Source of the DNA: Anseranas semipalmata
Lineage: Eukaryota > Chordata > Aves > Anseriformes > Anseranatidae
NCBI GenBank assembly: GCA_013399115.1
Contig: VXAA01004011.1
Coordinates: 102,891 to 166,890 of the forward strand
DNA length: 64,000 bases
Reading direction: 5' to 3'
Within the stretch, counting starts at the first letter, position 1. Each line of letters starts with the position of its first letter. Below the pieces are notes generated by a model that was not told where the DNA came from, did not search any database, and saw only the letters and a program-made list of their open reading frames with translations. Below, piece by piece: positions 42,288 to 53,221 of the stretch. Made by a program: the position numbers and the translations under genes.

Positions 42288-42511
42288 NNNNNNNNNNNNN
42301 NNNNNNNNNNNNNNNNNNNNNNNNNNNNNNNNNNNNNNNNNNNNNNNNNNNNNNNNNNNNNNNNNNNNNNNNNNNNNNNNNNNNNNNNNNNNNNNNNNNN
42401 NNNNNNNNNNNNNNNNNNNNNNNNNNNNNNNNNNNNNNNNNNNNNNNNNNNNNNNNNNNNNNNNNNNNNNNNNNNNNNNNNNNNNNNNNNNNNNNNNNNN
42501 NNNNNNNNNNN
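42288..42511. other. Assembly gap (224 N)
   Basis: A run of N that begins inside an endogenous retrovirus LTR and ends at an A-rich stretch followed by a GC-rich patch. The rest of the LTR, or a longer provirus, may be hidden here. Confidence 0.98.
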
Positions 42512-42575
42512 AATAAAACATTAATTCTATTAACAAAAAAAAAAAAGGAAAAAAAAAAAAGAAAAGAAGAAGAAG
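42512..42575 (+). repeat. A-rich stretch at gap edge
   Basis: Begins AATAAAACATTAATTC and continues as long A runs with GAAG units. It could be the tail of the element entering the gap, or unrelated simple sequence. Confidence 0.7.
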
Positions 42576-42960
42576 AAGCGCTGATTCACCTCTGTGCCAG
42601 TGAAGCACCCCCGGAGCTCGCCAGCTGTACTCAGCTGCCCCCAGCTGCACGCCTTCAAGTCGCCCGGGCCCTCACCAGCCTTTCTGAGGCATGCCGCCAT
42701 GTGGCGAGGCCTCCACCAGAAGCCACCAGCCCACTCCAGCCAGGCCGCCAGCTGGGCCACCTGCCACTCCCCACTTCAGGCTCCCACCACTCTGCTGACA
42801 GGCACTCCGCTGACGGGCACCGCACCAGCGGGTGGGCCCTCACCCAGCCCCTGCCATTCCCCTCGGCTGTGGCCTGCCCTGGAGCGAGGGGGAGCTGTGA
42901 GGCAGCGAGGGCAGCCTGCAGGTCTCGGCGCGAGTGGCTGCAGCGCTAGGCCTGAGCCTG
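42576..42960. promoter_or_regulatory. GC-rich patch with about twenty CpGs beside a gap
   Basis: Roughly 67% GC by eye, C-rich on the plus strand, with about twenty CpGs in 385 bp. It begins right after the gap and A-rich stretch. Observed CpG is only about half of expectation, so it may be an eroded island or GC-rich non-promoter DNA. Its position 6.5 kb beyond the 3' end of C5orf63 is where a minus-strand MARCHF3 start would be expected; this is inference. Confidence 0.4.
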
Positions 42961-43097
42961 GGTGTAGGAAGCAAGGGAAAGCCATTCGTCAGTTTCTTGT
43001 TGCAAAGAAGTTAAAACCTCAAATCCCCTGTTCTCAGTTGTCTTAGAGAAAAGCTTTTCTGAAGCCGGCTGCATCTCTGTGCCTGTGAAGCGTGTGC

Positions 43098-43105
43098 TGA
43101 CGTCA
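43098..43105. promoter_or_regulatory. Perfect CRE palindrome
   Basis: TGACGTCA, the full CREB/ATF site, lies about 140 bp from the GC-rich patch at 42576-42960. Full CREs are uncommon outside promoters because of CpG loss, so its position adds some weight to a promoter here. Confidence 0.45.
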
Positions 43106-43440
43106 AGGAAAACACGCAAGTCATAAAAACTAGTTTAAAGCTCTATCTAAAATGACGCTTCCTAGTTCCTAAGCTCGCAATCTAAAGGAAACCTGAACAA
43201 AATGTGCATCCTTGAAAGCTCATCTTTTTGTTCAAGTATAGTCCTCCATTTCATAAACTTTCCCAAACAGCTGTGCTTTTTCTTCAAAAACAAATGAACG
43301 TTGCAAGGCTGACATAATACCCGCTTTACTACATTTTCATAAAACTGCTGTATTCTCTCAATACAATTGTGCATTAAAACACCAAGATATATTTAAAATT
43401 TGCTAGAAGCCTGATCAAGTTGGTCTGCCTTCCAGCTGGT

Positions 43441-43463
43441 GGGGGGGGGCGGGGGGTGTGTGG
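43441..43463 (+). other. G-run with G-quadruplex potential
   Basis: Nine G, one C, six G, then TGTGTGG. The two runs can supply at least four GGG tracts with short loops, so an intramolecular quadruplex on the plus strand is possible. Confidence 0.6.
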
Positions 43464-46400
43464 CAAAACCCAAACAACTATCTTTGCACCTGGCTGTGTG
43501 TTCCCCTCCAATGACACAGGTGTTCTTCCAGGTGGAAAATGGAAGCTGCATACAGGTGCTACTTGTATATTGAAAGAAGAGGATAGGGCCTAACAGCAGT
43601 TTTGGAGTCACTCAGCCTCAGTGGAACGCAGGTGAATTAAATGAAGCAGAAATGTAGATGTTCACTGGAGTGTGAACATTAATACAACCACTGAGCACCC
43701 AGTCTTGTAGACAAATGTGATGAGTCACCATGGAGCCACTGTTGAAACGGATGCCTCACCTCTTAGGGTAGAAGCTTACATCTACAGACCCGTTAAATCT
43801 ATGTGTATAAATGTGGCTCCTGCTCACGTTTTAAAGCCTCTGAATTTTGTAGTGATGCTCGTCAAACACTTGTCTCCAACTAAACAGGCTGATTTGTGAA
43901 AAACAAAAGTAATGAGGCCACTTGGACTGGTGTCCTCTATCCCATAAACTTCCTTCCACCGCAGCAGAACAGCTCCTTGGCATATTTGCTATGATATGCC
44001 TTCTGGATGAGAGATGTCCAATTTCATGGTCAGTGTAGAGCTACCCTTCTGCTGTTTGCTTGGGAGCAGCCAGCTGGCCATAATGTATAGTGGCTTTGTT
44101 CAGTGTGCTTTTCCCCCACTGGGGGGCATTGATGGAGAGGTTTCTGTCACCTTCCAGGCAGCAGATCTTCAGGAAACTTGTAGGAATGTAATAACTGAAT
44201 AAAATTAAGTTGGATTGCTTTGTCAAACAGGTCTGTGGGCTAAACATTCCTGGAAGGAGCCAGAGAGGAAGAGGAGAAGGTAGGGAAAAGAATTGGGCTG
44301 ATATGTGATTACGTGCTCCAAATCTCATTTCTTTAAGTGACACGATAAAAATATATGGTATAGAGTAAGTCCCAGAACTAAAGCTGATGGTTCTAGATGC
44401 ACTCATCACCACAGGATCTAGGTGCTTTCCATTAACGCATGTCAGATGTTGTTCTGTCATCTTCTCCCCAGAAATGGGTGTAGCTGTGTCTCACTTCACT
44501 AAGATTTCGTGTGCATGTGATTGGAAGGATTTTATTTTATATCCCGTGCATATAGTTTCGATCAACTGTATATACTCCAGAAAGGAAAAATGTGGAGCAC
44601 CCACTGTTTCTGCAGTTCATTCCATAGACAAAACCAACACCTGAGAAAATTTGTCTCCTGGACGAACTCATTTTACCCTTTGGGATGCCCTGGGCATGTG
44701 CTATGTATCACCTGAAGATACTAGAACTGAAGGTACTAGAATACGATTTGAAATGCCGTGAGAGGTGAGGTTAGAAATCAGAGGACAGTTTTGCTTTTCT
44801 TACCATGCTTGTTGCCAAAGAGGCACAAGTCAGCTGGAGTTCCCTAACTGCTGAAACTTTCTTGTTCAGGTGTATCTCACAGCTCCAGTCTTGCCCAGCA
44901 GGAGCTCAGCTTTGGGTATTCAAGGTCCAGTAACTTCTCAAGAATGGGATGGAGCCTTCTTGCCAGCAAGACATGATGTAAAAGCAGACGATACAGGTAC
45001 AATATAGAGCAAAGTTGACTGGAAACTGATGCTCTCACTGAGCAAAAATATGAGCTATAATCTTGCTAACACTTGCACATATGCCTGTGTTTGCTTCTGC
45101 ATATTGCTGCACTTGTAGTTAATACAGACAGCCATGATTAGATTTCAGTTGTGCATGTACAAGACTGAAACAGAATGTAATAACTTGGGACTTAGATGCT
45201 AATAGAGGTGTGAGAAACACAACGTAGATTGAAGTGATACTTTTTGGAAAGTTTTCTTTGAGCAGCCAGGAGGGAATCTGAGATTGCGTATTGCAGGCCC
45301 CGTGTGGATGGGAGGACACTGTGCTAGACGTGCTATACTTAAAGAAATGAGACAATGCCTTCTATAGGCTCTGTGTAATTTGAAGACACAAATAGAGAGT
45401 CAGAGAAGTAGAAGATATAACAAATAAGCCTGGTGGGTATTTGTTGTTTATAGTGACTGGAGGAAGATGCGACATTGTGTATGTGCTTTTCAATTGGCCA
45501 GAAATAGGAAGTAAGTTAATCTCTTTTTACATTGCAGGGCCAGTACATTATGGAGCTTTACATTCCTGCCAACGTTCACTGTCAAAAGAGTAAGTTGCCA
45601 GTTTTCACAAAGTTGCATATGCCTCCATAAACACATATTCAGCAGGGGCATATGCCTTCTCATTTTGAAGTTACACTTTAACACATTTGACTAAGAGAGA
45701 TGCATGTGCTGGGAGCCTACTGTATTTATTATATATGAAACAGAGGAAAACAAGTTTACATATGATTTGTCCCTTCTTGTTTTTGGAAAATGAAAGTGGC
45801 AGACCTACTAGTCATGCTGCCACACAAGGATTTATTCAATCTCCCTGCATGTCAAAGGAAGTGGAAAATAATTAACTATTTGAGGCAAGATTCTGGTCCC
45901 ACTGAGGTTCTCCCACTCAGGGAGAATAGTGAAGATGACAGAGGAGGGAGTAACATCTTCTGCAACCTTGACACAACCTAAATTTGCAATGAGAATCTTG
46001 CAGTAGCGCATGTGGTCCAAAGCGAACTACCAGCCTCTTGCTAATCAGCTTGTCCTTCAGGGCTCTTACCTGGAAATGATTATAGCACAGCGCCTTCTCT
46101 GAGGTGTGCCACCAATGCTCTGTATTCATATGTTCCCACTTCTTGTCTTTGTGTCCAGACTAATGAGAAGAGGGATTCCACTCCCTGGAATTAGCAGAAT
46201 AGTAGTATCTTCTCAGATACTGCTGGAAGTTTGGGCATTATATCCCATGTTTTGGCTTTGGAAGGCTGGGATGGGGTTTGAAGATGCGTGGTTGGAAGTG
46301 ATCTTTCCACACTATAGAACATTAACCCAGAAGTCTAGGCCTGTTGCTTGCACATAGGTCAACAATGACCTTTCTCACACACTTGTACTGACAAGGAAAA

Positions 46401-48607
46401 TATATGAGGCATGCACAAGGCAGGGTTGTGTTTGATTCTAAACAGAAAGAAGATTTGGAAGGGGCAATCACCCCTTATGTCTACATTATACACAGCTAGA
46501 ACCTATAGCCAAAATAGAAAACCTCCATCTCACTGATAAAGGCTACACCACAGACAAAAGCTATTATAAAAATCCTGTTATCATTCACATTACAAAATAA
46601 AGAGAGAAAAAATATCTGGCACTGACTAAAGAAAAAAACCTCCCCAGTCTGAATGAATAAGGAACAAAGGATTCATCATCTACTATATGATTAAGAAGTT
46701 TGCTTTTGACTTCCTTTTTTTTTTTTTTCCCCAAAACAGACCATACTAAAAATAAAGGAAAATTGCTCTATGATGGCTATTCCAGCCTCTGTCAGTGATG
46801 TATATTAGGAAATGGGGCAAGTCCACATGACCTCTGTCCTCCATATCTTTGAGATAATAATGGTGTATTTTAGCAAAGCGCTTGATATATGCCTTGAAAA
46901 GCGCTATATGCCAGTTATCTTGTTACAAAACCTCAGCAAGGAAAAACCTGGGCCCTCTGAAACCATCTCAGATTATAAAAAGAAAGAAAATGGCATTCAC
47001 TTGCTGATACAGAGATAATTCAGACCTATTATTTAATACTAACTTGTGGTAAAGTTAGAAATTTAACTGTAGCATTATATACTGCAGAAAGTATAGAAGT
47101 TTTTGTCTCTAAGGACCTGCACTCTTTTTAATGGTGAAAATCACTGTGGATAGGGCAAAACTATGCTGCAGCATACAATGCAAGAAGCACTTTGCTATAT
47201 CAAATTTTGCCTTTTTTTTGTCTCCTGTTGGTGAAAGCATTACATTTAATACTTTGCTGGGTTACTTGGGTTCAGTCACTTACTCCTGAGAAGCTTCAGC
47301 TTGTTTTTCACCAATCTCCGCAACCCACTCTTCCACTACAACGCAAATTTACCCTGTAATTTACCCTGATGACACCAGGGTAAAAGAGCAGGCTCTAGAG
47401 GTAAAGTAAGGTTACAACAAGTATAAACTGGTTAAAGTCAGGAAGAGTGTTTTCCTTCAGAAGCAACAGTTGGCTATAATTTCAGTTTTGGATCAAACAG
47501 TTAATCAGAATTGCTGATAAAAAGTCTAGAAACAGGTTTAACAAGATGCTTAAACTTCTAAGCTGGCTCTTGGGTTCTTGCAAATCTAGTAAATCCATCT
47601 CTGGACTGATGCCTCTCTCTTTCTGCAGACCTCTTGAGGGAGAAGTACTACGAACTGAAGGTTTCTGAAGTCCTCTGAAGTAAATCTCAGGGTATAGTTA
47701 GATGATGTTCCTGAACTAAAGCTCTCTGCTATAAGAAGGGCATAGCTCTCTGTTCTGGCAACACTCAGATATTCTCAGACCCCTTGCAGAGAGGACTCAA
47801 GATGCTGAACTGGAAGGAAGTTTTAATTTCTCATCCCCTGCTGCCCAGAAAGTTTTCATCTTGCAGAATTCATCATAATTGGGTAGCAAATGATCTGTCA
47901 AACACCAAAGACACTGCAGGATGGGACCATATCAGGACTGGCTACTTTCACAATAGCAGGTTAGCTGGTTTCTTATTGAACCATGCCTCTAAAGCTTAAG
48001 TCTGTAGTGAATCCTAGTGAATTTCAGTTTGCTGTCCTAACTGGGTTTTGTGCCTGGATTCTTCTCCCTATGAAGACCACATCTGTTAAGGGTCATTGTT
48101 TAAATTCTCAGTAAAGAGAGAAGATTGAATACCACAACAGAAAGAACAGAAATGCAGCAGGTATCGATTAGTTTCTGTTTAGGAGGTTCTATTAAGCAGA
48201 GCTTAAGTGGACCTTTCTTCAGTGTTTATTACAGACTATTCAGCTTAGAACAGTTGACTTCTTAATGTGCCTTTCTCCTGCTCCTGAAATTTAACTTAGG
48301 CATTCTGTCTGTCCACCTTACATCTTTTCATCACCAATAACGCACTAACAGAAATGCAGTATCCCTTCATAAAAGGGTATTGCTGCTAAATGATAAATGG
48401 ATTTGCAGTTGTGTTGCAGAGTGAACTGAAATGTGATTCCTTTCTGTCAGAAAATATAATGACTGGATTGAATTACCACAGAACTCTAGCCCATAGGCCC
48501 AAGCACTGTCCCCATAATACAATTAGAGAAACAAGTTTTCTCTGCTCACTGGGTTTGTAATGATGGAGAATTATGCCACAAGCATCTCTAAGCAGAGCAA
48601 AAGACAA

Positions 48608-48787
48608 TGTATTAGCATGGCTTTTTTTAAGAATTTAATTGGAATGTAAGTGAGAAGTCCCATTATCTTAGGCCAGGAAATTTTTAAAGAAACTCCTTGT
48701 ATTAGCATGGCTTTTTTTTAAGAATTTAATAGGAATGTGTGTGAGAAGTCCTATTATCTTAGGCCAGGAAATTTTAAAAGAAACTCC
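48608..48787 (+). repeat. 90-bp tandem duplication
   Basis: Two adjacent copies (48608-48697 and 48698-48787), each starting TGTATTAGCATGG, passing AGAATTTAAT and TTATCTTAGGCCAGGAAAT, and ending AAACTCCT. They differ at a handful of positions, such as the T-run length. No known mobile element was recognised in the unit. Confidence 0.95.
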
Positions 48788-49482
48788 TTGGGTTTCCTGC
48801 TTCCATTTTATAGTCTGAAATTAGTGGCATTAGTAGAAATTAGTTTGGAGTTAACAAATGTTGTTTTCATTATAGATTTCATTCTTTTGGCTCTATTACA
48901 CTTTATTTTATTTTTCTTTTTTCTTTTTCAGACATGACTGGGAGTAATTCAAGTACTAAGGAGCTCAAAGCTTGCTGTAGCAGATACAATAGACTTAAGT
49001 ACAACATGTTTACCCCATGAGAAGAAAAATAAACCAATCAGTGTTCACATGAGTAACAGCTATATTAAATTGTCCTGATTGTTCTATAGGTATGACTCCG
49101 ATTCACTGAGAGTGTGCTGTCTTTAATCAAGTGTCCTTTTCATTTACAATACATTTACAGCCCTCTTCTCCATTTCAAAATTAGCACTTAGAATAGACAC
49201 CTAGACTTCTTCATGTCTCTTATAGACCTGCAGCTTACATGTACTAACAATCTCAAAGCACATTTCATTTTATCTGCTTCTATAAAGCAACATTTATTCT
49301 GTCAACAAAAAGGCAGACTAGGATAACAGCAGATGCGTGGTACAGTAAAGGTTGGTACGGGGGCTACTGGACTAGCTGATTAATACAAAACAGAATAAAA
49401 ATCACTCAATTTTTTTAGGACACGGGTACCATAAGTTCTAAGAAAAGTAAGGCCAGATAATGAATACTGTTTTTCCACACCA

Positions 49483-49488
49483 TTTATT
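49483..49488 (-). promoter_or_regulatory. Polyadenylation signal of C5orf63
   Basis: AATAAA on the minus strand, 45 nt downstream of the C5orf63 stop codon. If used, the 3' UTR would be unusually short (about 65-80 nt). No other perfect signal lies closer to the stop. Confidence 0.6.
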
Positions 49489-49532
49489 TTGCACAGTTCT
49501 TTCAGAACCACACCAGTACAGTTGCATTTTCT

Positions 49533-49712
49533 TCAATGGTTTCCATCATTATGCAACTCCAGCTTCGTAAGCTGGTCCTCAAACTTTTGAATGTCTACTT
49601 GATGCTTCATTAGAAACTTTCCATTTAAATGGAAAACAGGTATGTCATATTTGTACTTGTCATACCACACTGAGTTCTCTGGAAGGGTAATATCCACCTC
49701 CTGCAAAATAAA
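49533..49712 (-). CDS. C5orf63: C5orf63 terminal coding exon (residues 59-117 and stop)
   Basis: The acceptor TTTTCTGTCACAG precedes FILQEVDITLPEN. The exon continues through WYDKYKYDIPVFHLNG and ends LELHNDGNH before a TGA at 49533-49535. Pro83 in DIPVF is the expected cis-proline of the thioredoxin fold. The exon contains no frameshift or stop. Confidence 0.93.
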   Translation of the reverse strand, partial: FILQEVDITLPENSVWYDKYKYDIPVFHLNGKFLMKHQVDIQKFEDQLTKLELHNDGNH

Positions 49713-52700
49713 CTGTGACAGAAAAGAAATATGTTAGTACATACTAAACACTGAAAAACAATACCCGCTTGTCTTTTGATCAAGACTCTTTCTCAGAAAT
49801 GCAATATTTTCTTTGCACTTCTGGATTTATTCTTCCATGTTGCAGATAACTGCCCATTTTGTGCGTACAAAATGTATGCAGCCACAGTCCATGGCTGTGT
49901 GTCTGCAAAGGACTCTTGCTTTAGTCCAGCAAGGTATTTTTGAACCCCTGTGCAGAACCAGTCTCCTTTGAGCATCACCTACAACAAATATACAGCTGAC
50001 AACACAATAGCTTCCTGTTAAGTAGCAGAGTACAAAACCTCTTTAATGCTACTATGAACAATTTCTTCCTTCAAGAAAGACATCAAAACCAGGCTAAAGA
50101 ACAGCAAAAACTGCACTCAAATATAGTTCAAATATTTGAAGCCCTGTTTACCAACATCCTTCCCAAATGATATCTTTACTTGCCTCAAGCTGCAAACGCC
50201 TCTATCAGCCAAGAAAATAATATTTACAAATGCTGAGGTTCTAAAAACTTTTGCAATTAAGTGTACATTGGTTTAGTTTGCCAATACATATTTGAGTAGC
50301 ATTGTCATAAAATGTTTTTGGATAATGAGTTTTATGGAAATCAGTGCTGAAATTGTCTTGAAGAGGTCACCCATGACAGAATAATGGATGCAAATAAATC
50401 CAAGCAATTTTCTTTCACAAAAAAAGAATCCTGATTAACTATTCTTTCTCTATATAAACTGTATAGTATTACAATACATTACCCTTCTCTTATATGGCTC
50501 GAGCACTTCTTTTGCTTCATCACATAGAGGGCAAGGTTTCTAAAGGAAAACATTCAGACCATCTTAAAGTATGTAGTAAACCACACAGATCATTTGCATT
50601 GTCAAGTAACATAACAGACAGGAGTGATCACTACTGTAAATATGGGTTCCCTCCCCCATTTGAGTATGCCTCATAGGAATTAAGCATGATCACTGCCAAC
50701 CTGCACAGCTGGGTGGATAGTGAACCTCCAGCAAGGTGAACTGGCAAACAGCTCCGACCGAGCTTTTCCAAGAAAACCTGTCCTGTTTGAAAGTTCCCTG
50801 GTCTTCCACTGTAGTTATACAGCTGATCATGCATCATGATTGTTAGAGCAGTGCATATCTGAAGTGACTCACATGAAGGCATGTTGCTTCAGTGTTTGTA
50901 GTGGCAGAATTTGGCCTATAATTCTCAAAACAAAGTATACAGGAGTGAATATGATGGCTCCATCCCTCATCCTCATGTTGGCCATTAAATGCCACTCACA
51001 GCTGGAAAATACCTACTCCTCTTCCTCCCACTTAAAGTCTTCTTTAAACACAGAGTTAATCTGAAATAGTTATTTCTTACTTCCTGTGTGTGAATTAATT
51101 TGGATTAAATACTCTACTTTTAATTCACACCTTATCTTATCCACTGCTGTTGTTTCACATGGGCACCAAAGATGCAGCCAGGAGCAGTCTGAGGAGTATC
51201 AAGAAGGATTACAAAGCCCTGGGAGCAGCAGTAAGGGTCTCAGGAGCACAGGTAGTGATAGGACAAGGAGCAATGGTTTTAAACTAAAAGAGGGTACATT
51301 TAGATTGGATATAAGGAAGAAATTTTTTATTCATAGGGTGGTGAGACATTGACTCCTACTGCTGAGGTAGTAAAAATCCCTTCCTAATAGCACACCTATG
51401 CTGTGGTGTTAGCTAGATCTTTTAGAAAGTACACATGATGGAAGGAATAGTTTTACTTCTACAGATAATTCCCATTTTGAGCAGTTTTGTGCTCATTTTA
51501 AGCTGGCACTGATGCTGAAGGAAGCAGGCCTATCTTCCTGCCACCACTTCTTTTGTTCTGGCATAAGCACTCACATAGCCACATAGTAAAGCTAGACAGC
51601 AGAACTGATCTGACTTATAGTAACCTTGCAAAAAAAAAAAAAAAAGATTTTTTTTTCCTTAAACCTGGACCAGTTGTTATACGAATACCTGTGTTGGCAT
51701 AAACAGAGTCTGTAAAGGAGGGAAACCATTTGGCAGTGCAAGCATCTATCAGTTTGAAGTGGCTGCAGAAGCCATAACTCCCTCCTGCCTTTTCCTCCTC
51801 TTTTCTCCTTATTCTTAAAAATGGGAAGGAAGGAAGGAAAAATGTAGTTAATTAGCAAAAACTAAGACTGCAGATTAGATTTAAGGCAGTCTGCATTCTG
51901 CTTTGCAACTGCCAGTGATATCAGACATTAAAAACACTTTACATTAAAAACACATTCAACCAAAGAGGCCAGTTTAGAGAACTACTTGAACTCTGCTCCC
52001 AGAAAATTTGATTTCATACAGTTTTGCTCGTTTAAAATTTTATGACACAAAATCATACAAAAGAGCTTTTTTCCAATTATTAACCCAAAGTTAAGCTCAT
52101 TATCCCCTGCCTCATCACATTCAGATTGTCAATGAGCTGATGCTGAATCAGGCAGGGAGAGAAGACAGCTTTAACTTTAAAGTACGGTTCGTCTTAAAGA
52201 ATGTATTCCAATGATTAAGAAACAACCGGTGAGTTTTTTTTAAACCTATTCCTATGTTACATAGTTTAAACACTCCTTTACAGCTAGGGATGGAATGAAC
52301 AAACATTGTGCAGGAGGAGGAAATCATTTTAATCACATCCATCACCAACAAATACCTCCATACTGATTTCAACATCCTCAGTGCTTTGCATTTTTAGTTT
52401 TTCTCCTCTCAAAGACATCAAAGACTATGCGAACTATACAAACGCAGCACAGCCTGCAGTGTGCCATCCTGTCTAAAAGTGGATAAGACTTCTGCAGACA
52501 ATTTAGGCCCTTAATAACAATTTGTGGAAGGTGACAGTTCGCAGATGACCATTCCTGCTCATCACATATGCTTAAGAATCCTAACTGCTCATGCCACAGA
52601 CAAAGCTTTGTGTGCATTTTGTTCCTGTTAGCTTTACATAGCCAATAAAGCAAAAAGAGAGTGAAGCAGAATTTTGTTTTTCCTCACACACTTTCAATAC

Positions 52701-53217
52701 TACTTTGATATATTTTCAGTCTCACAGGTAGCACTGAAATTAAACATGAGTGCTTTGAAGAGCCTACTTTGACTGCTCATGCTTGTCCTGAGCAAATTAG
52801 GTATGAAAACTCATCTTTGATGTCCATTTCCAGGATGAAACACTGGCAGTTAGGGAACAATTTTCCACTAGAAAATGGACCATAGTGTAACTGGGATTCA
52901 GCAGTCTTGAAATCTCCATTTGTTGCTTGTAACTACTTGCTTGTGAGAGGAGTGTGCTGTAAAGCCTAGAGTAAAAGACACCCCCAAAGCAGTATGCCCA
53001 ATACTACACAAAAAGCCAAGACCTTTCATCTGGGATTTGTGTATATCAAAACTGATATATACGCAGTCTTGCCTAGCTTTATTCTGTAAACTACTTTTAC
53101 CTTGGTGAACAAAGTCAGCACTGGCTTATTTGCACTGGCTGAACACAGCTGTCTCCCCAGTAGACTGGATGAGTATCTTGCTAGTTGCACTGTTCTGCTC
53201 AGAAGACAAAGCACCAT
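49533..53217 (-). CDS. C5orf63: Glutaredoxin-like protein C5orf63 homologue (spliced, 3 coding exons)
   Basis: Spliced minus-strand gene; coding exons 53217-53101, 50539-50483 and 49712-49533 join in phase 0 with GT/AG introns to give 117 residues. Residues 1-39 hold a basic stretch rich in Ser, Leu and Arg with no acidic residue before the thioredoxin-fold strand VLTLFTK, resembling a mitochondrial presequence. Exon 2 supplies KPCPLC (residues 40-45), the CxxC redox motif with Cys42 and Cys45. Exon 3 supplies the EVDITLPEN strand, YDIPVF with the cis-proline at Pro83, HLNG, and a C-terminal helix ending near residue 110. This order is that of the small glutaredoxin-like DUF836 family (human C5orf63, yeast YDR286C), predicted thiol-disulfide proteins whose substrate is not established. 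The ATG lies 4 nt inside an exon, so the 5' UTR is mostly on an upstream exon not identified here. Family call is strong; mitochondrial location is inferred. Confidence 0.93.
49713..50482 (-). other. C5orf63 intron between residues 58 and 59
   Basis: A 770-bp intron with canonical GT/AG ends. It contains an open minus-strand stretch at 49793-49980 preceded by an acceptor-like TTTGTTGTAG. This could be an alternative 3' exon but is unproven. No repeat was recognised. Confidence 0.8.
50483..50539 (-). CDS. C5orf63: C5orf63 exon with the CPLC active site (residues 40-58)
   Basis: A 57-nt exon, exactly 19 codons, flanked by a TTTCCTTTAG acceptor and a GTAATG donor. It encodes KPCPLC followed by DEAKEVLEPY. 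The catalytic-type CxxC is intact, and the helix after it matches the family pattern. Exons this short are easily missed by ORF-based gene finding. Confidence 0.92.
50540..53100 (-). other. C5orf63 intron between residues 39 and 40
   Basis: A 2561-bp intron with a GTAAAA donor and a TTTAG acceptor. It contains a sense-of-plus CR1 fragment (51165-51351), a 16-base A run at 51630-51645 followed shortly by nine T, and otherwise unique-looking AT-rich sequence. No further coding exon in the correct phase was noticed. Confidence 0.8.
51165..51351 (+). mobile_element. CR1-related fragment inside a C5orf63 intron
   Basis: The CR1 3' region is recognised from AATGGTTTTAAACTAAAAGA, the following TTTAGATTGGATATAAGGAA and GAGACATTG, corresponding to the conserved segment several hundred bases before the CR1 end. 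The upstream part (GGATTACAAAGCCCTGGGAG) also looks CR1-like but may be joined through an internal deletion. The copy is antisense to the host gene and lacks the terminal octamers. Confidence 0.8.
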
Positions 53218-53221
53218 TGTC
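53101..53221 (-). CDS. C5orf63: C5orf63 first coding exon (residues 1-39)
   Basis: On the minus strand a pyrimidine-containing acceptor ending TTAACAG at 53222 is followed by GACA and then the ATG at 53217. This leaves only 4 nt of 5' UTR in the exon. Coding runs to ...LTLFTK and stops exactly at a GTAAAA donor (53100-53095). An upstream start is excluded unless a preceding exon supplies it in frame. Confidence 0.9.

Larger units (their letters stand above)
42961..49482. other. Intergenic DNA downstream of C5orf63
   Basis: Contains the CRE (43098), the G-run (43441), T tracts (46716-46728, 47213-47220) and the 90-bp tandem duplication. A strong plus-strand acceptor-like site at 48931 followed by AATAAA at 49028 may mark a non-coding terminal exon. 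No coding exon was recognised. Confidence 0.55.

Noticed and set aside
42278..42949. A 223-codon frame across the first gap
   Set aside because: Built from N bases, the A-rich tract and the GC-rich patch. No homologous feature recognised.
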